Assembly (NCBI GenBank): GCA_018712645.1
Contig: DVGO01000034.1
Location: 1-52,938, forward strand
DNA from: Candidatus Faecousia faecavium
Lineage (GTDB): Bacteria > Bacillota > Clostridia > Oscillospirales > Oscillospiraceae
DNA length: 52,938 nt
Direction: 5' to 3'
Every line of letters begins with the position of its first letter. Position 1 is the first letter of the stretch. Of this stretch, positions 8,131 through 15,092 are shown one piece after another. The notes beneath the pieces were generated by a model. That model was not told where the DNA came from. It saw nothing but the letters and a program-made list of their open reading frames with translations, and did no database searches. Position numbers and translations under genes: made by a program.

Positions 8131-8575
8131 ATGTAAACACGAGAGATTTTGAAAAGTATGCGAAAAAACATGGCCTGATACGGGATCAACTTGTGTGGAA
8201 TGTCTCCAGGGGACAAGGCAAGCCGTCAGCCGATGAGAAACAGGCGAAACCCAGCCAAATAAGGAAATATTAAAGTTACTATCCCGGGAATTTTCTGTAT
8301 CCATCAATACCATTCTCGACTCTCTCCGGCAGCTTATCTGTCAGTGCTGTGGAATGCCGGTGAATGAAGATTCTCTGATCACCCTGGAACCTGATGACAA
8401 TTTCAATGAGGATTACTACAAATGGTGTTATGGAGATGGGGACTTCGTATATGCTTCGAAAGATATGTTGCTGGATTATCTGGAAAACAATATGCCGAAT
8501 TCTGAGCAACAGGACTGTGAAATCAGACGTGTACAATTCGACGCCTATTTATCCCCGCTGAAGCATTGGAAATAA
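8131..8575 (+). pseudogene. Decayed HTH plus zinc-ribbon regulator
   Basis: The 3' part encodes a putative zinc-ribbon domain (ICQCCGMPVNEDSL, then NEDYYKWCYGDGDF, ending YLSPLKHWK). The second cysteine pair of the ribbon is damaged: DYYKWCY where family members have DYCKWCY. The 5' part contains remnants of a helix-turn-helix regulator (FEKYAKKHGLIRDQL, NVSRG) separated from the ribbon by a stop codon and a frame change. A GGGAGGA ribosome-binding site still precedes the first ATG, which is followed almost at once by a stop. This was once an XRE-type regulator with a zinc ribbon and is now non-functional. Confidence 0.6.
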
Positions 8576-8702
8576 TTGTATTACATACCTTGCCTTTTTA
8601 GAAGCAGACATATCTGCGATAAAAAACAACTAAAGGCTGTCCGTTCGCCATTTCTTAACCATCGCTTAACAAAAACCAGGCCCCGGAATTTGTCTTACTT
8701 TT

Positions 8703-8745
8703 GAAGAGCCCCATTTTATGCGGACAGCACAAAATGGGGCTCTTC
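8703..8745 (-). terminator. Hairpin downstream of the lipoprotein operon
   Basis: A 15-bp stem GAAGAGCCCCATTTT/AAAATGGGGCTCTTC encloses a loop of about 13 nt, 40 nt past the lipoprotein stop. The T-tract is weak, so it is probably a terminator for the ABC-GNAT-lipoprotein operon but may be only an RNA-stabilising hairpin. Confidence 0.6.
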
Positions 8746-8784
8746 AATTTCCTTCATACAGGGAACTAATGTTTTGCTACAGTG

Positions 8785-9447
8785 TTATTCTGCAACGAAC
8801 TCTATATTGACATCACCATTATTGCCGGATACTTTCAAAGTCTTTTCACCGCCATCTTTATTCTCTGGCAAATTGCTATCGCCTTTTTTGATTTCTGATT
8901 GAATGGCGAAATCGTCATAGCTGCCAACCACCGTACCGGAAATATCTCCGTTTTTAGCGGTTAAAGTTAATGTGTTTCCTACATCCAAACTTTCAAAAGT
9001 GATGTTTCCGCCGCTAGTCGAAATATCAATGCTTTCCGTCACAGCAAATACCGGAAGTGATACATCTTCATTTGTCGTAGATAGCGTAACGGTATCTAAA
9101 AGTGCGGTCGGCACTTGCAATACGATTTTCCGATCTTCGGCAGAGGGTTTTCCTCCGATATAATCCGTCCATTCTTTGTTGCTGGCATTTACCATAGTCA
9201 GCACATTTCCATCGGAAACGGAAATCTCATAATACTCTTTGCTGTTTTCAGAATATTGGATATGTACCTGCTCGTCATCAGATAGTGTTACTTCAATTTC
9301 TCTGTCCCGCACATCAAGATTTATTCCGTTGACCTGTGTATCCGGCGTAAAACTTTTTTTCTCAAAAGGCTCACTTTCTCCCGAGCAGCCCGCCAAAACA
9401 AAGCTGCTCATTATAAAACACAAAGCAAGTGCAATTATTTTTTTCAT
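8785..9447 (-). CDS. Lipoprotein with DUF4097-like beta-strand repeats
   Basis: The product is 220 residues. It has a type II signal peptide with lipobox LAGC (cleavage before Cys20), so it is membrane-anchored outside the cell. The rest is a beta-rich region (IDISTSGGNITFESLDVGNT, LTAKNGDISGTV, LKVSGNNGDVNIEFV) typical of DUF4097 putative adhesin-like proteins. These often accompany envelope-stress or antibiotic-responsive ABC systems. It is the last gene of a minus-strand operon with an ABC transporter and a GNAT gene, 30 nt after the latter. GGAGG lies before the ATG. Confidence 0.8.
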   Translation of the reverse strand: MKKIIALALCFIMSSFVLAGCSGESEPFEKKSFTPDTQVNGINLDVRDREIEVTLSDDEQVHIQYSENSKEYYEISVSDGNVLTMVNASNKEWTDYIGGKPSAEDRKIVLQVPTALLDTVTLSTTNEDVSLPVFAVTESIDISTSGGNITFESLDVGNTLTLTAKNGDISGTVVGSYDDFAIQSEIKKGDSNLPENKDGGEKTLKVSGNNGDVNIEFVAE

Positions 9448-9477
9448 GGTAATTCCTCCATATTTGATAGATTAGAT

Positions 9478-9927
9478 TTATATTTCTAATTTGTAGCAAT
9501 ATCCAGCTTTATCAATTTTTCCTGTAAATTGAAAATCGAAAGAAAGATAAAGTTTTTTTGCATTTTCATTGGCAGTGTCTATTATCACTATCACTTCTTT
9601 AACGCCTTGAATTTTTAGACCTCTTAAAATGTGTTCAAGGGCTTTTTCCTCAAACCTATTATGCCGAAATCTGTCGTCTAACATAAGGCGGCAGATAATC
9701 GCTGTTTCTGCATGGTTTTCGGTGCGTTGATACATAAAAAAGCCAATCAACACATTGTTGTTGTAAATCGCATTAGGGTACAGTTCCGAATGATATTTTG
9801 CTTCCGCTATGGAAATCGCGTTGCAGTACGAATGTCTTTCTCTTACTGCACAAATATCGTCTTGATTTGTTTTCAGTTCGCACACGTCCAATACGTTTTC
9901 ATCATCAACCGCTTTTATTTTGATCAT
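9478..9927 (-). CDS. GNAT family N-acetyltransferase
   Basis: The product is 149 residues. It shows the GNAT layout: a central beta strand pair (IYNNNVLIGFFMYQR), an acetyl-CoA loop region RFRHNRFEEKALEHIL (a relaxed RxxGxG/A), and a C-terminal NENAKKLYLSFDFQFTGK motif. The latter resembles spermidine/diamine and aminoglycoside-type acetyltransferases. The substrate cannot be told from sequence. It lies 9 nt after the permease gene in the same operon, so it may help modify or detoxify the compound the transporter handles. Confidence 0.8.
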   Translation of the reverse strand: MIKIKAVDDENVLDVCELKTNQDDICAVRERHSYCNAISIAEAKYHSELYPNAIYNNNVLIGFFMYQRTENHAETAIICRLMLDDRFRHNRFEEKALEHILRGLKIQGVKEVIVIIDTANENAKKLYLSFDFQFTGKIDKAGYCYKLEI

Positions 9928-9936
9928 ACCGATCCC

Positions 9937-10584
9937 TCACAATGTTTTCCTCTTTAAGACCAAAAGCCCTGCGAAAGATAGAGCAGCACTCAGCAACAGG
10001 CAAATACCCATGTGTAAAAGTGCGTTGCCGTTCAGCATGATGATTTGGAAGAAAACGGATAAGATCCCTCTCAACGCTGCGATTGGTGTGAAAATACAGA
10101 TGATTGCAACTAAAATTGCGTCTGTAAGCCACCCATACCAATGGGGCTGCGTAGATAACAACACATGAAGAAAAATCATAACGAGCAGCAAAAAGAACAT
10201 CTGCTGTACACCGGCAATAATAATGCCATTTTCCGTCCATTTACACACATCCATCATATTGATAACTGCCTGTGCTGGATATACAGGGTCAATCAACAAA
10301 TGGATTAGTGTATTGATAAGAGAGATACCGAGAGCCAAAACGCCATAGCTGATTAGGCAACCGAAAAAGTAATCCCTTTTGCTTGCCCCCAAGTGCATTA
10401 ACTTTGTGTAATCGTAAAAGACAAAGAAGAATGGCGTCATTACGGCAAGCAACCAGGTATAATTTCCGTTGCTTAAAACAACATCGCCAGAAGAAGTTGC
10501 ACAAAGCACCACAAGAGCCGTAATGATGAAACTGATTTTATTGCTGGCAAGCAAGCGTTTTACAATAGCGAAAGTGGCTTTCAT
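9937..10584 (-). CDS. ABC transporter permease
   Basis: The product is 215 residues with about six hydrophobic membrane segments (for example FIITALVVLCA, WLLAVMTPFFFVFYDY, MFFLLLVMIFLHVLL, LLLSAALSFAGLLVL). Its ATG overlaps the stop of the ATPase gene (ATGA), so the two are translationally coupled. It is the membrane half of an exporter in the ABC-2 style. Substrate is unknown; the operon context (MerR regulator, GNAT, DUF4097 lipoprotein) suggests drug or peptide resistance. Confidence 0.8.
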   Translation of the reverse strand: MKATFAIVKRLLASNKISFIITALVVLCATSSGDVVLSNGNYTWLLAVMTPFFFVFYDYTKLMHLGASKRDYFFGCLISYGVLALGISLINTLIHLLIDPVYPAQAVINMMDVCKWTENGIIIAGVQQMFFLLLVMIFLHVLLSTQPHWYGWLTDAILVAIICIFTPIAALRGILSVFFQIIMLNGNALLHMGICLLLSAALSFAGLLVLKRKTL

Positions 10585-11432
10585 CTTGCCGCACCTCCTT
10601 TATGCCCGACCATTTGGATAAAGAAATCCTGCAAGGATAACGGGTGAATTTCCAAAGAAGCAGTTTGTTCTGGCGGATTGTCAAAGATATAAGTTGTTAC
10701 AAGGCCGCCAACCGTATCTTGACCGATCACGTTCAGATTTTGCGTTGCTACTTCCACGTCTTTTTGAAGCCCGCTGATACTAAACGCCTTTGTTTCAACC
10801 GATTGCAGCGTGTCAAAAAAGCGGACGCTTCCTTTATCAAGGATGATCAACTTTTGAATTGTCTTTGCGATTTCTTCAATGATATGGGTAGATACAATAA
10901 TAATGCGGGGGTGCTTCCGAAAACTTTCTGTGAGCATATCGTAAAACTCCACCCGCATGATTGCATCAAAACCAAGGACGGGTTCATCTAAAAGCACAAC
11001 GCTTTTATTGCTTGCCAAACAGATAATCGTGGAAACCATTGTTTTCATGCCGAGCGAAAGATGGTTAAACTTCTTTTTTCCGTCCAGTTCAAAACGCTCC
11101 ATCATTTCATAAGCAAACTCGTAATCGTAGTTGGGGTTTACTTCCGAAGCAATCTGCAGCAACTTCCGCACAGGGAGATTGAAATGCTTTGCAAAGTTTT
11201 CGATATAGCTAACACCTGTGTCCAAAGTTGACGTAGTGATTAGCTTTCCGTCAACTTGTATCGTACCGTTTGTAATGTTCTGATACCCTGCAACCGACTT
11301 GAGAAGCGTTGTTTTACCTGCCCCGTTCCTGCCAAGCAAGCAGTAAATACCCGGCTCATCGATTGACAAAGTAATGTTTTTCAATACGGTTGATTGTCCA
11401 TATTGTTTTGTTACTTGTTTAAGTGCTATCAT
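10581..11432 (-). CDS. ABC transporter ATP-binding protein
   Basis: The product is 283 residues and powers the adjacent permease. Walker A is GRNGAGKTT at residues 34-42, and Walker B is SVVLLDEPVLGFD. The signature motif is degenerate (LSLGMK in place of LSGGQ), as seen in several ABC-2 subfamilies. An H-loop His follows (IIIVSTHIIEEI). AGGAGG precedes ATG 11432. It is the first gene of a four-gene minus-strand operon divergent from a MerR gene. Base composition is clearly more AT-rich than the core genes of this window. Confidence 0.92.
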   Translation of the reverse strand: MIALKQVTKQYGQSTVLKNITLSIDEPGIYCLLGRNGAGKTTLLKSVAGYQNITNGTIQVDGKLITTSTLDTGVSYIENFAKHFNLPVRKLLQIASEVNPNYDYEFAYEMMERFELDGKKKFNHLSLGMKTMVSTIICLASNKSVVLLDEPVLGFDAIMRVEFYDMLTESFRKHPRIIIVSTHIIEEIAKTIQKLIILDKGSVRFFDTLQSVETKAFSISGLQKDVEVATQNLNVIGQDTVGGLVTTYIFDNPPEQTASLEIHPLSLQDFFIQMVGHKGGAAR

Positions 11433-11502
11433 GCAGCTTTCCTCCTATTGCTTTTGACATAAGATTGATTTTCACAATTTCCTATGCTAAAATATAATAT
11501 AA

Positions 11503-11523
11503 ACCTTTGTGTTACACAAAGGT
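11503..11523. promoter_or_regulatory. Palindromic operator in front of the MerR gene
   Basis: Two perfect 9-bp arms, ACCTTTGTG and CACAAAGGT, flank TTA. The site lies downstream of a likely -35/-10 pair (TTGATT at 11466, TAAAAT at 11488, 16 nt apart) and just before the MerR ribosome-binding site. It is a good candidate for autoregulation by the MerR protein and for control of the divergent ABC operon. Confidence 0.6.
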
Positions 11524-11540
11524 CAAGAGGTGAAATAAAA

Positions 11541-12323
11541 ATGTTAAATTATTTCTCAATTGGAGAAGCAGCAAAGATTGTTCATACAACAGCTGAAACA
11601 TTGCGTCATTATGACCGCATTGGATTAGTTAGACCAAGTAAAAAAGATGAATGGACGAATTATCGCTATTATACCGATCAGGATATCGTTCGTCTAAATA
11701 CAGTTCGTGCCTTGCAGCTTATGGATTTGCCTTTGCAGGAGATCAAAAAGGTTCTGGAATATGATGATCTGGAAAAAATCGTGGATTTTTTAGTGCAAGC
11801 CGAGAAAAAAGCGGATGAAAAAATCTCCGCCCTGCAATACAGTAAATCTAAAATTCAGTTGGCAAGATCAGATTATGAGAAGAAATTGCAAACACGCAAA
11901 AAGCCAAACGGTACTTTCATCAAAGAGATACCAGAACGTGTTATTCTTCTGTCCGATACCTTAGAAGTGCCTACGCTTGATAACCTTTGGAATTATCTAA
12001 GCCATTTCTATGAAAAGGTAACTCCTGAACTGGTAGAGCAGTTTTCCTTTGAGGATTTAGCGTGGATATACACTGGAAACGGATTGACAAGGCTTTTTGC
12101 TGTCTGTACTCGTTATGCGGAAACGGATGGATTAAAGATATTGCCAAAAGGAAAATACCTGTGTGCAAGCTGTACCGAAGCAACCAGAAAAAGCACGTTG
12201 AACGAGTTGATTGATAGAGCCAAAACTGAGTATGGTGTGAACGCTCAATTCACAGTGCAGCTTATCGTTGTGTCCGGTATTTTACAATGGAACTATGAAG
12301 TACAGGTTTATGTCGGCAAATAA
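11541..12323 (+). CDS. MerR family transcriptional regulator with GyrI-like effector domain
   Basis: The product is 260 residues. The N-terminal MerR winged helix is clear (FSIGEAAKIVHTTAETLRHYDRIGLVRPSK...YRYYTDQDIVRL). A coiled-coil dimerisation helix follows (about 85-120), then a C-terminal domain of about 140 residues resembling GyrI/BmrR-type ligand-binding domains (Tyr- and Glu-rich, ending LQWNYEVQVYV). ATG 11541 has AAGAGGTG upstream; an earlier in-frame ATG would start inside the promoter. It is divergent from the ABC operon and probably senses the transported compound. A 60-base sample of this gene is about 38% GC. Confidence 0.88.
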   Translation: MLNYFSIGEAAKIVHTTAETLRHYDRIGLVRPSKKDEWTNYRYYTDQDIVRLNTVRALQLMDLPLQEIKKVLEYDDLEKIVDFLVQAEKKADEKISALQYSKSKIQLARSDYEKKLQTRKKPNGTFIKEIPERVILLSDTLEVPTLDNLWNYLSHFYEKVTPELVEQFSFEDLAWIYTGNGLTRLFAVCTRYAETDGLKILPKGKYLCASCTEATRKSTLNELIDRAKTEYGVNAQFTVQLIVVSGILQWNYEVQVYVGK

Positions 12324-12701
12324 GAAAGTTTCAGACAAGCATATTTTTATTTCGCTTCTTTCCGTGTTTTAGAATCAACATTAAATGCTACTCAAAGTCG
12401 GCATATAAAAAGCAGTTGCGTACTTCGCCATAACTACTTGTCTAAAAGGGTTTCGTTATGAAAGTCTATTCCAGGTTGGATACCATCTGTATATCAGTCG
12501 GATACACCTTCGTCTTTCCCAATCTTTTGTGAAATTTTCCTGATAATGTTGGTGAAGACTGTCAAAAAGTTCTCTTTCACAGTCCTTGTTAAGCCGGGTT
12601 ACCTAGCCTTCATCTGGTAGTATTCCGCGGAAATAGGCACAGAATATCTCTCATGTAGCATCAATACCTTTCCAGTTATTCTGAATTCCATGTTTTTTCT
12701 G
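12324..12701. other. Gene-free stretch with possible relic
   Basis: No intact gene is seen. On the minus strand a short frame starting at 12691 (MEFRITGKVLMLHERYS...) runs 30 codons to a stop. Other frames then continue with protein-like text (KENFLTVFTNIIRK) up to about 12420, which suggests a decayed gene I cannot identify. Confidence 0.3.
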
Positions 12702-12730
12702 TTGACAATTTCAACTTAAGCAGTTAGAAT
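12702..12730 (+). promoter_or_regulatory. Sigma-A promoter of blaI-blaR1
   Basis: A perfect TTGACA (12702-12707) and TAGAAT (12725-12730) are separated by 17 nt. The BlaI-type dyad begins at the next base, so a bound repressor would block initiation. Confidence 0.8.
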
Positions 12731-12750
12731 GATCTTACAAACGTAAGATC
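12731..12750. promoter_or_regulatory. BlaI/MecI-type operator 1
   Basis: Arms GATCTTAC and GTAAGATC are separated by AAAC, placed at the expected transcription start of blaI. The core CTTACA matches two other sites at 14983 and 17411. BlaI/MecI repressors bind TACAnnTGTA-like dyads, so autoregulation is expected. Confidence 0.8.
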
Positions 12751-12770
12751 ATAGAAGGGAGACCGAAGCA

Positions 12771-13154
12771 ATGAGCTTGCCTCAGATTTCGGATGCCGAA
12801 TTTGAAGTCATGGATGTCATTTGGAAATACGCCCCCATCAGCACCAATGAAATTGCAGAGCGTTTATCCAGAACAAAGGACTGGAGCCCTAAAACCATCC
12901 ATACCATGCTGACACGCCTGGAAGGAAAAGGCGTGATTACTCACTGGAAGGACGGCCGGGTTTTTGTTTATTCTCCCTGCTTTCAGAAAGAGGAATATAT
13001 GGCTGCAGAACGAACCACGTTTGTAAATCGCTTTTTTGGCGGAGCGCTGAACCAACTGATGGTAAGCTTCCTGGATCAGAAGGACTTCACAGAAGACGAT
13101 TTGGATGAACTGCAGAAAATTCTAGACAAAAAGCGCAACGATCAGAGGCGATAA
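12771..13154 (+). CDS. blaI: BlaI/MecI/CopY family repressor
   Basis: The product is 127 residues. The winged-helix domain (ISDAEFEVMDVIWKYAPISTNEIAERL...WSPKTIHTMLTRLEGKGVI) and the C-terminal dimerisation helices are typical. In known systems it represses beta-lactam resistance genes until cleaved after BlaR1 senses drug. AAGGGAG precedes the ATG. blaR1 starts 2 nt after its stop codon. Three copies of a matching operator occur nearby, which defines a probable regulon of blaI-blaR1, a PBP gene and a three-gene envelope operon. Confidence 0.93.
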   Translation: MSLPQISDAEFEVMDVIWKYAPISTNEIAERLSRTKDWSPKTIHTMLTRLEGKGVITHWKDGRVFVYSPCFQKEEYMAAERTTFVNRFFGGALNQLMVSFLDQKDFTEDDLDELQKILDKKRNDQRR

Positions 13155-13156
13155 CT

Positions 13157-14929
13157 ATGTTTTTACAGCGCTTTCTCATCAGCAATCTATGCAATGCCCT
13201 TCTCATCTGCGTAATGCTGGGCTTAAAGCGGATTCTTCGGGATAAAATTTCCCTGAGATTTCAGTATCTGAGCTGGTACGCTCTTCTTGCTTCCCTGACG
13301 GTATCATTTCTTCCCAGCGGCTTTTGGTTGAACTTGGAAAGTATGGGACGGAATAACGGGAATGCCTTTGCCCTTCCCATTGCCGCAGAAACATCCGCAC
13401 ACACTGCCGCTCTTGGCGAAGGATGGCTTCACGATACCACCAATCTGGCGGTAAATCCCTTCGCAGATCGACTGGCCCCTGTGCTCCTGCTGCTATGGCT
13501 GTTGGGTGTCATTGTGATTCTCGGCATCTATTGGTGCAGTGCACACAAGCTGCGCATGATCCGCTCCTATGCCGGGAAGCCGACCCCGGAGATTCAGAAA
13601 CTCTTTGAAAACTGCAAACAGCAGATTGCTCCAGGCTGCAAAGTGGAATTAAAGGAATCCCGCCTGCTTTCTGCTCCTGTCAGCTTTGGATTCAATCCCC
13701 ATATCATTGTTTTGCCCAGAGAGCACATCCGAAGCCTGTCACAAATGGAACTGCGCCACATTTTGCTGCACGAACTGACCCACATTCGTCATGGGGATTT
13801 GCTGACGAATTACATCGTCTGTGGCCTTCAGGCAGTCTTTTGGTTTAACCCTTTTGTCTGGCTGGCAATGCGGCAGCTTCGCCGTGACCGGGAAGCGTAT
13901 TGCGACTGGACCGTCATTAACGGATTTTCCAGCGAAGGGGAACGCATCGAATACGGAAGCACAATTCTCCGGTTTGCTGCCATTCAGACAAACATCTCCT
14001 TCAGCCTTGTGAATGGATTCTGCGCTGGAAAATCTCAGTTAAAGTATCGCCTGGAGCAGATTGTGGCCTTCCGGAGAGAAAGCGGGTTATGCCGGGTAAT
14101 TTGCAGTTTCTGTGCCGCTGTGTTCCTTTTCCTCTCCTTTGTTCAGGTCCCGGCAATGGCGCTGTGCGCCAATAACTCAGACGAATATTATACGCCTTCT
14201 CAGAATCTGGCCATCACCGATGGGGATTGGGGATCGCTATTTGGCGAAGCCGAAGGCTGCGCAGTGGTATATGACCTCAATGGCGACAAATATACCGCCT
14301 ACAATCAGAATGAAATTCTTCACCGTCTGCCGCCTTGTTCTACCTATAAAATTTATAGTAGTCTGAATGCCCTGGAGATGGGTTTGATAACTCCTCAGAG
14401 CAATACCCTTTCCTGGGACGGTACCCAGTACAGCAATCCCAGCTGGAACATGGATCAGGACCTGACTTATGCAATGCACAAGTCCACAAACTGGTACTTC
14501 TCCCAGTTGGATCAAAAGGCTGGCCTGGATCAGTTAAAGCGCTTTTATCGGGAAATCGGTTATGGCAACGGTGAGGTTGGCAGCGATGCATCCACTTACT
14601 GGAACGGCTCTGCTCTGCGGATTTCCCCGCTGGAGCAGGTGCAGCTGCTGGTCAAACTATACCAGAATGCTTTCGGCTTCCAGGAAGCCAATGTACAGGC
14701 TGTTCTGGATTCCATAAGACTTTCTTCCAAAGAAGATGCTGTCCTCTATGGCAAAACAGGTACGGGCGCATGGAACGGTCAGGATATAGCCGGATGGTTC
14801 GTAGGGTTTGTGGAACAGGCTGACAATGTTTATTTCTTTGCGGTATATCTTTGTTCCGATGCAGGAAGTGACGGTGTAGCCGCAACCAATGTTGCCATGC
14901 AGATTCTGGATCAGATGAACATTTTCTGA
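13157..14929 (+). CDS. blaR1: BlaR1-type beta-lactam sensor, M56 metalloprotease plus penicillin-binding domain
   Basis: The product is 590 residues and reads as a complete sensor. The N-terminal part has membrane segments and a cytoplasmic zinc protease with HELTH at 205-209 (M56). A membrane segment near 310 (AAVFLFLSFVQVPA) leads to an extracellular class D beta-lactamase-like sensor. The sensor has the acylated serine in STYK (395-398), an STN motif near 443 and KTG at 533-535. Family knowledge: acylation by a beta-lactam triggers proteolysis that removes BlaI. All catalytic residues are present, so the sensor should be active. No beta-lactamase gene follows; a PBP gene does. Confidence 0.93.
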   Translation: MFLQRFLISNLCNALLICVMLGLKRILRDKISLRFQYLSWYALLASLTVSFLPSGFWLNLESMGRNNGNAFALPIAAETSAHTAALGEGWLHDTTNLAVNPFADRLAPVLLLLWLLGVIVILGIYWCSAHKLRMIRSYAGKPTPEIQKLFENCKQQIAPGCKVELKESRLLSAPVSFGFNPHIIVLPREHIRSLSQMELRHILLHELTHIRHGDLLTNYIVCGLQAVFWFNPFVWLAMRQLRRDREAYCDWTVINGFSSEGERIEYGSTILRFAAIQTNISFSLVNGFCAGKSQLKYRLEQIVAFRRESGLCRVICSFCAAVFLFLSFVQVPAMALCANNSDEYYTPSQNLAITDGDWGSLFGEAEGCAVVYDLNGDKYTAYNQNEILHRLPPCSTYKIYSSLNALEMGLITPQSNTLSWDGTQYSNPSWNMDQDLTYAMHKSTNWYFSQLDQKAGLDQLKRFYREIGYGNGEVGSDASTYWNGSALRISPLEQVQLLVKLYQNAFGFQEANVQAVLDSIRLSSKEDAVLYGKTGTGAWNGQDIAGWFVGFVEQADNVYFFAVYLCSDAGSDGVAATNVAMQILDQMNIF

Positions 14930-14937
14930 AATCGTGT

Positions 14938-14966
14938 GAAGCTGTTGAGATAACTGCAACAGCTTC
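14938..14966 (+). terminator. Hairpin after blaR1
   Basis: A GAAGCTGTTG/CAACAGCTTC stem with a 9-nt loop is followed by CTCTTTC. The T-tract is poor, so termination would be partial and some read-through into the PBP gene is possible. Confidence 0.5.
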
Positions 14967-14982
14967 CTCTTTCACCCTTAAA

Positions 14983-14998
14983 TCTTACATTTGTAAGA
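14983..14998. promoter_or_regulatory. BlaI/MecI-type operator 2, upstream of the PBP gene
   Basis: This is a perfect 16-bp palindrome with arms TCTTACA and TGTAAGA around TT. It lies 95 nt before the PBP start, separate from the blaI promoter, and indicates direct BlaI control of the PBP. Confidence 0.8.
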
Positions 14999-15092
14999 AA
15001 TTGTAGTTTGAGGGATATCGGTATTCCCTGTGGGGCGCGCCATGATGGCATCCTTCAAAACACTTCAGATTTCACCCTATTGGAGGTAATAT

